From Bacteroidota bacterium (lineage in GTDB: Bacteria; Bacteroidota; Bacteroidia; AKYH767-A; OLB10): 64,000 nt of DNA. How positions within the stretch are numbered: the first letter of the stretch is position 1; each line of letters opens with the position of its first letter. Shown here one piece after another: positions 51,590 through 60,893 of this stretch. The notes beneath the pieces are model-generated. The model searched no databases. It was not told the DNA's origin and saw only the letters and a program-made list of their open reading frames with translations. The stretch lies in NCBI GenBank assembly GCA_016721435.1, contig JADKIC010000014.1, positions 79,711 to 143,710 on the forward strand, read 5' to 3'. The position numbers and the translations under genes were made by a program.

Positions 51590-51755
51590 GGAGTAGTGAT
51601 TCTATTATAGTATTGCTTTTTGCTTCTGGCTACTCGCTTCTGGCTACCGGCTACGAGCTACCGGCTACTGGCTTAAACTTCATTGCTTCAAGATTCTAAA
51701 TGAAATAAAAGAATGATTAAATCATTTATAGCTTAAGGGTGCATGGCGGGTGAAA
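51590..51755. other. Intergenic region with degenerate GCTAC repeats
   Basis: Between the oxidoreductase and TolB-like genes, 51605-51676 is a degenerate hexamer run (TTCTGGCTAC, CCGGCTACGAGC). Similar runs follow genes at 34310 and 42480. Then AT-rich sequence leads to the hairpin-heptamer element. No gene is apparent. Confidence 0.6.
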
Positions 51756-51870
51756 ACCATGAAGCAGAATCGCGACCATGAAGCAGAATCGCGAAAAGCG
51801 ATACGCTTCATGGTAAACCTTAAACCTTAAACCTTAAACCTTAAACCTTAAACCTTAAACCTTAAACCTT
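51756..51870. repeat. Second hairpin plus eight AAACCTT heptamers
   Basis: A partial tandem copy of the hairpin (51756-51774) is followed by the complete 40-nt hairpin (51775-51814), identical to 5442-5481, and eight exact AAACCTT units (51815-51870). Just beyond, AAACCTTAAAC at 51864-51874 and GTTTAAGGTTT at 51878-51888 form a perfect palindrome that includes the stop codon of the TolB-like gene. Confidence 0.93.
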
Positions 51871-51879
51871 AAACTTCGT

Positions 51880-52773
51880 TTAAGGTTTGTCGCCTTTGTA
51901 GGATACTATCGCCATCTTATCTCCCATCGGACTCATAGCGATGCGATAGAAATTGCCAATGGTTTCACTGAAGTCACCGATAGATTCCCATTTAGCGCCT
52001 TCAGATTTTGTGTCGAACATGTAGAGGACACCTTTATCTCCGCAGTAGATTTTTTCATCGGGCCCCCAGCAAAAATCTTCTACACCTTCCGGCAATTCAC
52101 AAACAGGCATACGTTCTTCTGTAGCCATTTCAAATTTCATGATGGTGTTCTTTTTATCAGAACCCTTTTGAACATAACTCAGGTTGCTGCTACCCGGAAT
52201 TCGTGCAAGACATCTGCCGAAACCACCTTGCATTAATATAATGGCTTGTTGTGGAATCATATCGAATTGCTGTAACATGCCGCCAGCACCATCCAGCATA
52301 TAGGCACCAATGGTGGTGTCATTCATCCAGCAATAATAGGCTACGGAATCTTCATTGGGAGTGAGCAGGTCAAAGGAGGAACCATCCAGACTCATCTCAT
52401 ATAATTTTTGTGATTTCTCCATTTCTACTCTGACTACTGAGAGCTTTCCTTTAGCATATGGAATGGGCTGAGGTTGATACTCGCTTTCGGGAGTATTGGA
52501 TACCTGCCGGATTATTTTTTTTCGAACATGGAATTCATAAATATCACTCTGCAACGTATCGGGCATGCTGGCATAATACAGGAATTGTCCATCTTTCGAA
52601 AAACAAGGTTGGTTGTCATAATGCTCATTCTGAGTCATACGGTAGGGAGTGGAGGCTAACGTCTTACTGTTTTTCTGAGTGATATCCAGTAACCAGATTT
52701 CAGACGTATGTGTTTGACCGGCAACCATCCCGGTAATGAACATGAGTGTAGCTATTAGCTGTATTTTTTTCAT
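51880..52773 (-). CDS. TolB-like/PD40 beta-propeller secreted protein
   Basis: The 297-residue protein has a signal peptide (MKKIQLIATLMFITGMVAGQ) followed by propeller blades of the TolB/PD40 type: SEIWLLDITQKNSKTLAST, QPCFSKDGQFLYYASMPD, SDIYEFHVRKK, IAMSPMGDKMAIVSYKG. Such domains are used for protein interaction in the periplasm or outside. No peptidase domain is present, unlike in DPP-IV relatives. The gene is followed by the hairpin-heptamer element. Its stop lies inside a perfect palindrome. Confidence 0.8.
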   Translation of the reverse strand: MKKIQLIATLMFITGMVAGQTHTSEIWLLDITQKNSKTLASTPYRMTQNEHYDNQPCFSKDGQFLYYASMPDTLQSDIYEFHVRKKIIRQVSNTPESEYQPQPIPYAKGKLSVVRVEMEKSQKLYEMSLDGSSFDLLTPNEDSVAYYCWMNDTTIGAYMLDGAGGMLQQFDMIPQQAIILMQGGFGRCLARIPGSSNLSYVQKGSDKKNTIMKFEMATEERMPVCELPEGVEDFCWGPDEKIYCGDKGVLYMFDTKSEGAKWESIGDFSETIGNFYRIAMSPMGDKMAIVSYKGDKP

Positions 52774-52843
52774 ATGCGTTTTAGACTTCAGTTACAATAT
52801 TAGTGATTTCGAATTGTAATGTCAAATGGATATTTATTGTCCT

Positions 52844-53501
52844 TTAGGGTGATTTTCGGGTGATCTGATTACTCTTCATGCCCGGTCTCATTCCAATTCT
52901 TGCCTTTTGTCTGTTGATATATTGACCTTCAATGATCAGGGTATCGTCATTCAAGGTTACAAGGGAGGCTGAAGCAAGAGTGTTTCCGAAATCAAGATCT
53001 CTGGCCAGTGTTTTATTGTAAATACCAAACTTCTGTATGACTTTATATCTGATGGGAAGATCCAGTGTTTTTATCATGCTTTGCTGTTCCACCAAATAGT
53101 AATTTGCAGTCAGGTTGAACTGCTGTTCTTCTCTGTAAATTCCATAATTGCCACTTATTGTATAAAATAATAAGGAAGGAGACCATAAAAAATAACCCTA
53201 TGGTTAAAAGGTAAGCTCCCAGGTATAACTTTACCGGGAGAGAGAGATATTGATTTTTCAAGGCCCAGACAGAAAGCGATAATCCACTGCAAACAGCGAA
53301 GAGCATAAGATATTCACTGATGGGTTGCCCGGGGAAAGTGAATGCAAATATCACTGTAAAGATGGCAAGTACGAGATGTAAGGCAAGGGGCATGCGAATG
53401 GATTCGTCCCGGAATTTACGGGAAGTGATCGCCAGTAATAAAGAAAGTACAATGGAAATGATATACAGGCAAATCGTAAGTATCAATTGAATCGCACCCA
53501 T
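52844..53501 (-). CDS. Membrane protein of unknown function, one indel
   Basis: About 218 residues in two frames. One extra base in the AAAA run (plus strand) near 53164 explains the break and restores LIILYTISGNYGIYREEQQFN. The first half has four hydrophobic helices (LILTICLYIISIVLSLLLAIT, HLVLAIFTVIFAFTF, YLMLFAVCSGLSLSVWA, GAYLLTIGLFFMVSFLIIL). The second half is soluble. I do not recognise a family. The start at 53501 lies 1 bp after the uvrB stop, so it is co-transcribed with uvrB. Confidence 0.6.
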
Positions 53502-53502
53502 T

Positions 53503-55527
53503 TTATTTCCCGAATTTTTCTTTAAAGAAGGCTTCCAGTCCAAAAAGTTCATCACGGAATTTTGCTGCATCGATGAAGTCCAGCTCACGCGCCGATTTCT
53601 CCATATTCTTTCTGGCCGTTTGAATGGCTTTATCCAATTGCTCCTTCGTCATGTATTGTATCACCGGATCCGCTGCAACATTCACTTCGTTCTTTTCGAT
53701 GTAAGCATTGGAAATATTGCTTTTATTGTTTTCAAGATGAGCATGAATCCCGGATTTGGGTTTGTTGAGAGCAGTTGGAACAATTCCGTGCGCAGCGTTA
53801 TATGCCATTTGCTTCGACCTTCTGCGATCTGTTTCTTCTATTGTTTTCTGCATGCTTTCTGTAATCTTATCTGCATACATAATTACTTTTCCGTTGAGAT
53901 TCCTTGCTGCACGTCCTGCTGTTTGTGTGAGCGAACGATTGGAGCGTAGAAAGCCTTCCTTGTCGGCATCCAAGATAGCAACGAGTGATACTTCCGGTAA
54001 ATCCAGTCCCTCTCTCAAAAGATTGATGCCTATCAACACATCAAACACCCCGAGCCGAAGATCTCTCAATATCTCCACCCGTTCAAGTGTTTCAACCTCC
54101 GAATGAATATAACGGCAACGGATATTCAACTTTGTCATGTACTTGGCCAACTCTTCCGCCATCCGCTTGGTCAGTGTGGTGACGAGCACTCTTTCTTCCC
54201 GCTTGATCACCTTTTCAATTTCCTCGAGCAAATCATCCACCTGATTGCCAACAGGGCGCACTTCAATAGGAGGGTCGAGTAGTCCGGTCGGACGAATGAC
54301 TTGTTCTACAATAACACCTTCGCTTTTTTGCAGCTCATATTCGGAAGGTGTAGCACTTACATAAATTATTTGCTGAATGATCGACTCAAACTCTTCAAAT
54401 TTTAAAGGTCGATTATCAATCGCTGCAGGTAATCGAAAACCATAATCCACTAGGTTTACTTTTCGTGATCGATCCCCACCATACATCGCTCTGATCTGCG
54501 GTACGGTCACGTGACTCTCATCCACCACCATCAGAAAATCTTCAGGAAAATAATCCAGCAAACAGAACGGACGCTGACCAGTAGGACGACCATCAAAATA
54601 GCGGGAATAATTTTCTATCCCTGAGCAATAGCCCAATTCACGGATCATCTCTAAATCAAAGGTGACACGATCTTCAATCCGTTTTGCTTCCAGCGCCCTG
54701 CCATTCTCCTTGAAATAATCCACCTGCTTCACCATGTCCTCCTGAATATCAAAAATGGCCTGCTGCTGACGGGAGGGAGAGGTCACGAAGATATTAGCTG
54801 GAAATATGGCGAGATGTTCATGTTTCTCATATTTCTTTCCTGTAGAGGGTTCGATGGTAGCAATTTCTTCCATCTCATCTCCAAAAAAACTCAGACGGTA
54901 GGCGAGATCCATATACGCCGGAAAAACATCTACCGTATCGCCTTGAACTCTGAAGGTGCCTCTCTTAAATTCAGCACCGGCTCTGGAGTAAAGACTAGAC
55001 ACCAACCGATGTAAGAGGGCATTCCTGCTGATCTTCATACCGGACTGTATGCGGATAATATTCTCTGCAAAATCAGCAGGATTTCCCATACCGTAAATGC
55101 AGGAAACGGAGGATACCACGATGATATCTCTTCTGCCGGAGAGAAGCGAAGTGGTTGTACTTAGCCGGAGCTTTTCGATTTCCTCATTGATGGATAAATC
55201 TTTTTCTATATAGGTATTCGAGCTCGGGAGATAAGCTTCCGGTTGATAATAATCGTAGTAGGAAACAAAGTATTCGACCGCATTTTTAGGGAAAAACTGT
55301 TTGAATTCACCGTAAAGTTGAGCGGCGAGGGTTTTGTTATGGCTCAGGATAAGGGTAGGGCGATTCACATTTTGAATCACATTCGCAATCGTAAATGTTT
55401 TACCTGAACCGGTAACTCCCAACAGGGTTTGGGCCACATCTCCGTTCATTAAACCATTGGTTAGCTGTACTATAGCATCCGGTTGATCACCGGTTGGTTT
55501 AAAATCAGAGGTAAGTTCAAAATCCAT
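53503..55527 (-). CDS. uvrB: Excinuclease ABC subunit B
   Basis: The 674-residue DNA-dependent helicase verifies damage after loading by UvrA. Motifs are Walker A GVTGSGKTFTIANV (about 38-51), the beta-hairpin YYDYYQPEAYLPSSNTYIEKD, the Asp/Glu motif VVDESHVTVP and helicase motifs with GINLLREGLDLP and QTAGRAARN. The C-terminal UVR domain (LDKAIQTARKNMEKSARELD) is present and complete. The ATG at 55527 is preferred over the longer frame start. The next gene begins immediately after its stop. Confidence 0.97.
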   Translation of the reverse strand: MDFELTSDFKPTGDQPDAIVQLTNGLMNGDVAQTLLGVTGSGKTFTIANVIQNVNRPTLILSHNKTLAAQLYGEFKQFFPKNAVEYFVSYYDYYQPEAYLPSSNTYIEKDLSINEEIEKLRLSTTTSLLSGRRDIIVVSSVSCIYGMGNPADFAENIIRIQSGMKISRNALLHRLVSSLYSRAGAEFKRGTFRVQGDTVDVFPAYMDLAYRLSFFGDEMEEIATIEPSTGKKYEKHEHLAIFPANIFVTSPSRQQQAIFDIQEDMVKQVDYFKENGRALEAKRIEDRVTFDLEMIRELGYCSGIENYSRYFDGRPTGQRPFCLLDYFPEDFLMVVDESHVTVPQIRAMYGGDRSRKVNLVDYGFRLPAAIDNRPLKFEEFESIIQQIIYVSATPSEYELQKSEGVIVEQVIRPTGLLDPPIEVRPVGNQVDDLLEEIEKVIKREERVLVTTLTKRMAEELAKYMTKLNIRCRYIHSEVETLERVEILRDLRLGVFDVLIGINLLREGLDLPEVSLVAILDADKEGFLRSNRSLTQTAGRAARNLNGKVIMYADKITESMQKTIEETDRRRSKQMAYNAAHGIVPTALNKPKSGIHAHLENNKSNISNAYIEKNEVNVAADPVIQYMTKEQLDKAIQTARKNMEKSARELDFIDAAKFRDELFGLEAFFKEKFGK

Positions 55528-55655
55528 CGCGTCAAAGATAAGGTACACTATCCCATCTTGTTAAATTATTAAATGATTGTTTCATAAGACCTTCATTCTT
55601 TTTCTGCGGCGGAATACTGCAATTTTGTATTTTCGCGCCTCCAATATTTATATAA

Positions 55656-56363
55656 ATGAACCTCAAAAAAAGCTTATTACCTGTTTTGGCAGCGGCCTTT
55701 ATGGTGGCTTCCTGCAACGCACAAAACAAGAAAACCGACATTAAAATGAGCAGCACAATTGATTCAGTCAGCTACGGACTAGGTGTAGCAATCGGAAACA
55801 ACCTGAAAAACAGTGGATTTGATTCTGTGAAAGTAGACATCATGTCCCAGGCATTAAAGGAAGTTTTTGAAGGCAAAGCTACCATGAAACAAGAAGATGC
55901 TGACAAAATCATTCAAGGCTACATGGCCGAAAAAGAAAAAATGAAAGGACAAGAAAACGTTGCTAAAGGAAAAGCATTCCTGGAAGAAAACAAGAAAAAG
56001 GCGGGTGTACAAACTACGGCTAGCGGCATGCAATACATTGTTATGAAAGAGGGTACCGGCGCTAAACCAGGCCTGAATGACAAGGTAACTACACATTACC
56101 ATGGAACATTAATTGACGGTACTGTTTTCGACAGTTCTGTTGAGCGTGGACAGCCTGCAAGCTTCCCTGTTAGCGGCGTTATTCCTGGATGGACAGAAGC
56201 GTTGCAAATGATGCCTGTTGGTTCTAAATGGAAATTATTCCTGCCTTCTGAGTTAGCTTATGGCGAGCGTGGAGCAGGTGGTAAAATCGGACCAAACAGC
56301 GTATTGGTGTTCGAAGTAGAATTGCTTTCTATAGATGCTCCTGACGCACCTCAAGGTAAGTAA
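55656..56363 (+). CDS. FKBP-type peptidyl-prolyl isomerase lipoprotein (Mip-like)
   Basis: The 235-residue protein has a lipoprotein signal with lipobox VASC (Cys at about 20). An N-terminal dimerisation domain (DSVSYGLGVAIGNNLKNSG, about 35-110) and an FKBP domain (GLNDKVTTHYHGTLIDGTVFDSSVERG, WTEALQMMPVGSKWKLFLPSELAYG) follow. It catalyses proline isomerisation and helps folding of envelope proteins at the outer membrane. A terminator follows its stop. It is divergent from uvrB. Confidence 0.95.
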   Translation: MNLKKSLLPVLAAAFMVASCNAQNKKTDIKMSSTIDSVSYGLGVAIGNNLKNSGFDSVKVDIMSQALKEVFEGKATMKQEDADKIIQGYMAEKEKMKGQENVAKGKAFLEENKKKAGVQTTASGMQYIVMKEGTGAKPGLNDKVTTHYHGTLIDGTVFDSSVERGQPASFPVSGVIPGWTEALQMMPVGSKWKLFLPSELAYGERGAGGKIGPNSVLVFEVELLSIDAPDAPQGK

Positions 56364-56385
56364 TATAAATTTTAATAAAAAATAG

Positions 56386-56415
56386 AATTAGCCGGCTCAT
56401 TAGGGTCGGCTAATT
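56386..56415 (+). terminator. Rho-independent terminator
   Basis: The stem AATTAGCCG / CGGCTAATT (56386-56394 and 56407-56415), with a further G-T pair, encloses an 11-nt loop and is followed by a T-rich stretch. It is 22 bp after the FKBP gene stop. Confidence 0.8.
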
Positions 56416-56987
56416 TATTTCAGCCCCTTTCGGTCAGATAAACAGTCCAATGAATTTTTGAAAGTGTTCTTTTCAGGCGATTCTCCAATTTGGAGGATAG
56501 ACAGATTTTGTAAAAGGTCTTGTCTTTACCAATTGCCGGAGGATTTGTATTCTGGAAGGTTCTCCGAAAAGCGCTCTTTTTTTCTTGTACTCATTCATGA
56601 GGGATTCCTGTTCTTCATTTTTCGGAAGAAAGTATCCTGTACAGAATTCGTTCATCAACATTTTATTTCCCTTATTTTAGACAAAGCTACCGTCAGTTGT
56701 CCCATTTTAAGGGAGACATTTGATCAGAGAGGGAAATTGATGGGTAGTAAGTAGGATTGGGAGGGTTAATAGTGGATCATTGATTTAGCTGTCGGGCGAC
56801 CCTTGTGGTCGCCTCCTAAGATCGAAATAACATTATTCTCATCTATCATGTAATGCGCCTACAGGGGATAGGGACTAATCTTTTCAACTAGTATGTTTAA
56901 CGCGGCTATAGTTATGTCAGAGAACTTTTCTGTACTCCCTACCCGATTTAATGTATGGTAGAGAGGTGATTAAAATTAGCATTACAA
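56416..56987. other. Intergenic region with REP-like hairpin
   Basis: This 570-bp gap holds a perfect 7-bp hairpin (GGCGACC at 56795-56801, GGTCGCC at 56807-56813). A minus-strand frame at 56473-56661 (starting MLMNEFCTGYFLPKNEEQES) and a plus-strand frame across it are both of doubtful coding value. No family is recognised in either. Confidence 0.5.
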
Positions 56988-57555
56988 CTACTTCATGGAT
57001 CTTAAAATAAACTTACGCAAAAAGAGTGGAGGATACTTATACCCTTTAGCCATTCGTAATCCCATTTCCTGATATTCCTGTTCGGAGGCTTTTTCTGTTC
57101 CTAATCCATCCACATACCGGTTAAACATGCAAAATGCTGCAGCAATGAGGACGGTATCATGAATATCTTCGTCCGTGGCTCCGGAGAGTCTGGCTGCATC
57201 TATATCAGTTGGTAAAACAGCTTTACCGTTCTTCTGCACTTTTTCTGCAATTTTAAGAAGGGAAATTAATTTTTCGGATAGGTAGGTGGATTTGTTGTTG
57301 CTCAAAACTCGAGGGCAGCTTTTGATTGTCCGTTCAAATGCACTTGCATAGCAGAGGTATGGGAGTTAAGCAAAATTCACATGCATTGAGTTTGGAAACA
57401 TAGGCAGCGATCAGCTCCCTCTCCCCCGGACTCAATCCTGATGGCCCCAGCAAGAGTGTTTGAGCAAGATTGGATAAGGCCTTACCTGTTGCCCCTTTAT
57501 AGAAGAGCAGTTCGATAATGCCCGGTTTGTTGATTCCTGTTTTAATGTAAGTCAT
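56988..57555 (-). CDS. Carboxymuconolactone decarboxylase/AhpD-like protein, two indels
   Basis: About 189 residues. The AhpD-like active motif CEFCLNSH (about 57-64, Cys-x-x-Cys-x3-His) is present after restoration, as in peroxidase-related alkylhydroperoxidases. Two missing bases, near 57363 and in the AAAA at 57304-57307, break the frame. Restored sequence reads NSHTSAMQVHLNGQSKAALEF and on to SNNKSTYLSEKL. The C-terminal half (LLKIAEKVQKNGKAVLPTDI, RYVDGLGTEKASE) matches the family well. It probably takes part in peroxide defence. Confidence 0.85.
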
Positions 57556-57980
57556 GAGTTTAATTTTATATGTTTATACAATAGGTTTGAGAACCCTTTT
57601 ATGGATATTATTTAGTTGGAATAAGTGTTTGTTAAGTAAATAACTGCTTTCGTTTCCCAAAAGCCCTTGCATGATTCAAAAGCAGGATTGATTCCATAAA
57701 AATATTTTATTAAAATAATCGGGAGTCAAATCGTCGTACGGAACGGGGTCCTGAGAATCGTTTTCCCGTGTGTGGTAGGGGCGTTACGTATATGACCATA
57801 TTATCCTTAGAGAAATCGTTTTCCAGTGTGTGGTAGGGGCGTTATATGTAACGCCCCTACCACACAAACTGGAAAAAATCGGTCGGACTGCGAAAACAAA
57901 TCTTGGACTGCGAAAACAAAATCGGTCGGACTGTTAAATCAGTATCGGGTGTATCCGGGATTTACTGAATAGTGGTCAGG
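57556..57980. repeat. Repeat-rich intergenic region with 18-bp hairpin
   Basis: TGTGTGGTAGGGGCGTTA at 57827-57844 and its exact complement at 57849-57866 form a hairpin with a 4-nt loop. A direct copy of the left arm and its flank lies at 57753-57788 (GAGAATCGTTTTCCCGTGTG). A second unit, GGACTGCGAAAACAAA, with AATCGGTCGGACTG, is repeated from 57878 to 57935. No coding capacity was found. Confidence 0.85.
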
Positions 57981-58540
57981 TCATTTACTTTTCATTTTCG
58001 CGATGATTTGATCTTCTGCTTTCCCTTTAATTTTCAAAACGGAATCAATTTCACTATTCGGAAAGGTCATTATAAAACGTACTGCTTAATTTTCCAACTA
58101 TTATCCTCTTTCACCAACACCCCCGACCCCCGGCATATCTTCATTTGCGTTTCAAGTAATTCATCAAACCAGGCAAGAGATCCGGTTTTGTCAAAAAATA
58201 TATGACGTTCCAGTGCTTTGAAATTCCATGTTTCTTTTTTATCAAAATAGGGCTTGGACCAAAGCATATATTGCGATTTATTCCAGTTTTCAGTGGCGTC
58301 GGTTCCAATGAATACAGCATCATCGGAAAAGTAATTGAAATAAGTGGTGTATTCGGCATTCGCTGCTGCTATGTTAAAAGAGTCTAGCAGCGTGTTGATT
58401 TCAATACGTGATTGAGGTTGCGAAGTAGTGTCAGAAGGGATCACTTCATGAGTAGTAATTTGCTCGTCGCGATTAGGACTACATGAAAAAATTAATAATA
58501 AAATTCCGGTGTATACTATTAAGTTGAATTTTGCTTTCAT
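57981..58540 (-). CDS. SnoaL/NTF2-like lipoprotein, one frameshift
   Basis: About 186 residues. The signal carries a lipobox-like FSC (LLLIFSCSPN). The core is an NTF2-like fold, SFNIAAANAEYTTYFNYFSDDAVFIGTDATENW and a KPYFDKKETWNFKALERH stretch, as in SnoaL-like and ketosteroid-isomerase-like proteins. The frame breaks near 58071-58076; adding one base gives QYVLIMTFPNSEIDSVLK and runs to a stop at 57981 with a Lys-rich tail. The function is unknown. It is a stand-alone gene. Confidence 0.8.
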
Positions 58541-58629
58541 TGGTTTACGATAGTTTGGGATATTATATTGAAATCAGATTCTTTTTCACCACAGCCAAAG
58601 TAGAAAAAAGGGGATGTGCTTTTCTCTTT

Positions 58630-59097
58630 CTATAATGCTTCAGTGCTCTTCATGATGTCTTTCATTATTGATAAATGATGTTGGGTGTGGATTATTAAAA
58701 ATCGTACAGTTTTCTTAACTTTCAAATGTCCAAAATAGGGATGTTCAAAATAATGTTCATTTGGAATATGATGGAGTTCCTGAATTTTTTCTTTTGTCTT
58801 TTCCAGATGACTACCCAAACTCATTTCGTCGTATTGCTTCGGTTGGACAATGCCCGGTGCTTTCGCTCTTCCACGGGGGATTTTTCCCATACTAAAAACA
58901 ATCAGTTTACTTAACTTGAAACTACTTTTGTATCCTGTAGCATCTGATTTTTCTAATGCGGCGATGATACGGTTAATGGTGAGCAAACTATGTTCAATAT
59001 GCCATCCGACCGGCGCACCTGAAATCGCAGGTTGAAATTTTGATTGATGTGGGAGTAAGCCTTCTATTTCAAGAAGTAAGGAGGATAAGGAAGCCAT
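58630..59097 (-). CDS. DinB-like/DUF1569 protein
   Basis: The 155-residue four-helix protein has the conserved His motifs of DinB/DUF1569 metal-binding proteins: VGWHIEHSLLTINRI (about 31-45), EHPYFGHLKVKK (about 117-128) and LIIHTQHHLSIMKDI (about 134-148). Such proteins bind a divalent metal; many act as thiol or small-molecule transferases, but the substrate is unknown. It is followed by an AT-rich gap. Confidence 0.82.
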   Translation of the reverse strand: MASLSSLLLEIEGLLPHQSKFQPAISGAPVGWHIEHSLLTINRIIAALEKSDATGYKSSFKLSKLIVFSMGKIPRGRAKAPGIVQPKQYDEMSLGSHLEKTKEKIQELHHIPNEHYFEHPYFGHLKVKKTVRFLIIHTQHHLSIMKDIMKSTEAL

Positions 59098-59181
59098 GGC
59101 GGAAAATTAGTTTATTTTATTGGGAAATCAATTTGCTTACAAAGAGGATTTATAATTTTTAAGTAATTCAATGCAAGAGAA

Positions 59182-59646
59182 TCACTTGACAGAAGCCTGA
59201 TGTGTTACTTCGAAATTCACCGAATTGGCAATGAAGCATAATTCATGTGCACGTTGATGCAAGGCATTTAATTTCCCGGCGAATTCTTTGTTTTGAAGGG
59301 TCACCAAAGGATGCAAGGTTACTTCCTTGAATCTCCCTCCTCCGGTTTCCAATTCGATCATGGTGCCCGTCGGATGATCTTCATAATCGATTACAATAAC
59401 TCCGGCATCTGCACATAAATGTAAAAACCAAAGCATATGACATCCGGATAGTGATGCTAATAAAAATTCTTCCGGATTATGTTTAGTCTTGTCTCCACGA
59501 AATGCCGGATCTGATGAAGCGGCAATATCCACTTTTTGCTCCGACTGAATGATATGACTTCTCTCATAAGATTTGTAATCGGAAGTTCCACCGCCGGTAT
59601 TCCCTGTCCATTTTAAGGTGAGTTGGTAAGAATGTTCTTTGGACAT
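59182..59646 (-). CDS. OsmC family peroxiredoxin
   Basis: The 154-residue protein shows the OsmC fold: RGDKTKHNPEEFLLASLSGCHMLWFLHLCADAGV, with the first conserved Cys at about 71 (SGCHM), and a second Cys near 137 (HELCFIANSVN). These thiols reduce organic hydroperoxides. The protein begins SKEHSYQLTLKWTGNTGGGT. Its neighbours (DinB-like, sterol desaturase) do not indicate a pathway. Confidence 0.9.
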   Translation of the reverse strand: MSKEHSYQLTLKWTGNTGGGTSDYKSYERSHIIQSEQKVDIAASSDPAFRGDKTKHNPEEFLLASLSGCHMLWFLHLCADAGVIVIDYEDHPTGTMIELETGGGRFKEVTLHPLVTLQNKEFAGKLNALHQRAHELCFIANSVNFEVTHQASVK

Positions 59647-59675
59647 GTACTTGAATTTATGTTAACTAAATAATG

Positions 59676-60893
59676 TTAATGTGAGCCGGAAATGGAATTT
59701 TCATGATTTGTAAAGTAAGAAAGGATGAAGATAAAAATTAGTGAGACACTTAGAAAAAGAGTTATCGGCCATAAGTAATTATCCGTGCTCAGATAGCTAT
59801 TTATCAAAACGAGCAGGAAACCAACCATGATTCGAAGTGTTTCCTGCTTTTCAAAATTCTTGCTGACGTTCCTGTTGAATATCAAGGTAACGTTGACCAT
59901 CGAAGAAATGGCTACCAATGAGATTACGCTTATTTCCATGATGGATAGGAAATCTTTAAATACTAATAAGAGTATAATCCCGGCAATACAACTGATGAGT
60001 TGGAAGTAGGCATAATGTATAAGATTGTTAGAAACGGGTGTAGCGGAGGAAGTCGCGGGTGGAGAAATGGGACGCATTGTGGTTGGTTTCCATTCCGGTG
60101 GCATGAACCAAAGTTTGATTTTATCTGTCCAGCTTTGCGTGCGAAGCATCGTTTGCCATAAAAATTTATAATGACCTCCAATCGCCGTAACCGGATTATT
60201 GTCAATATAAGCACTCGTAATTCCGAATTTCACCGGTTCTGTTTCATCGCGGTATGTACCAAACAGGCGATCCCAAATGATAAAGTTTGAACCATAGTTT
60301 TTATCAATATAAATTTCATTCTTCCCATGATGAACACGGTGGGCGGACGGTGTGACCAGTATTTTATCGATGTATTTCAATTTTGGAATATATGCGGAAT
60401 GTTGTAAAAAGTCATAAAGGCCGGATACTTTAAAAATAACGATGAGGATAATCGGAGAAAAGCCAAACAAAGGAAGAAATGCCCAGAAGATAATCCGGTT
60501 AATCCCCTGAAAAAAGGAAGTGCGAAACCCGTTGGAAAAATTAAAATGTTCCGAAGAATGATGAGTGATATGTCCGGCCCATAGAATATTGACCCGGTGT
60601 GACCAGCGGTGGTACCAGTAAGATAAAAAATCGACGGCAAAATATCCGCCTACCCATTGATACCAGATGTTGGTGTTTTCAATAATGCGATAATGATTGT
60701 ACACATATTCCATCACCACAAATAATAGTACAAAAGAAATCAGGGAACCAATCTGATCTATGGCTCCAATCGTAAAGTTCATGACTGTATTTCCGGAAGT
60801 ATAGGTATGATCTTTTTTCCGGTAACTGATGTACCATTCAATTAAGACGAATAAAAGAAAAACAGGTATGAAGAGGGCAGAAATGTTTAACAT
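59676..60893 (-). CDS. Fatty acid hydroxylase / sterol desaturase family membrane protein
   Basis: The 405-residue protein has several hydrophobic helices and the family's iron-binding His clusters: YWYHRWSHRVNILWAGHITHHSSEHFN (about 92-118) and SAHRVHHGKNE (about 183-193). It probably oxidises a lipid or sterol-like substrate in the membrane. A C-terminal extra hydrophobic part (about 290-400) is of unknown role. It is 29 bp upstream of the OsmC gene on the same strand. Confidence 0.9.
   Translation of the reverse strand: MLNISALFIPVFLLFVLIEWYISYRKKDHTYTSGNTVMNFTIGAIDQIGSLISFVLLFVVMEYVYNHYRIIENTNIWYQWVGGYFAVDFLSYWYHRWSHRVNILWAGHITHHSSEHFNFSNGFRTSFFQGINRIIFWAFLPLFGFSPIILIVIFKVSGLYDFLQHSAYIPKLKYIDKILVTPSAHRVHHGKNEIYIDKNYGSNFIIWDRLFGTYRDETEPVKFGITSAYIDNNPVTAIGGHYKFLWQTMLRTQSWTDKIKLWFMPPEWKPTTMRPISPPATSSATPVSNNLIHYAYFQLISCIAGIILLLVFKDFLSIMEISVISLVAISSMVNVTLIFNRNVSKNFEKQETLRIMVGFLLVLINSYLSTDNYLWPITLFLSVSLIFIFILSYFTNHENSISGSH

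Noticed and set aside
56458..56754. 98-codon plus-strand frame and the opposite 62-codon frame
   Set aside because: Both overlap each other, neither shows family motifs or a promoter, and the sequence is AT-rich intergenic DNA.
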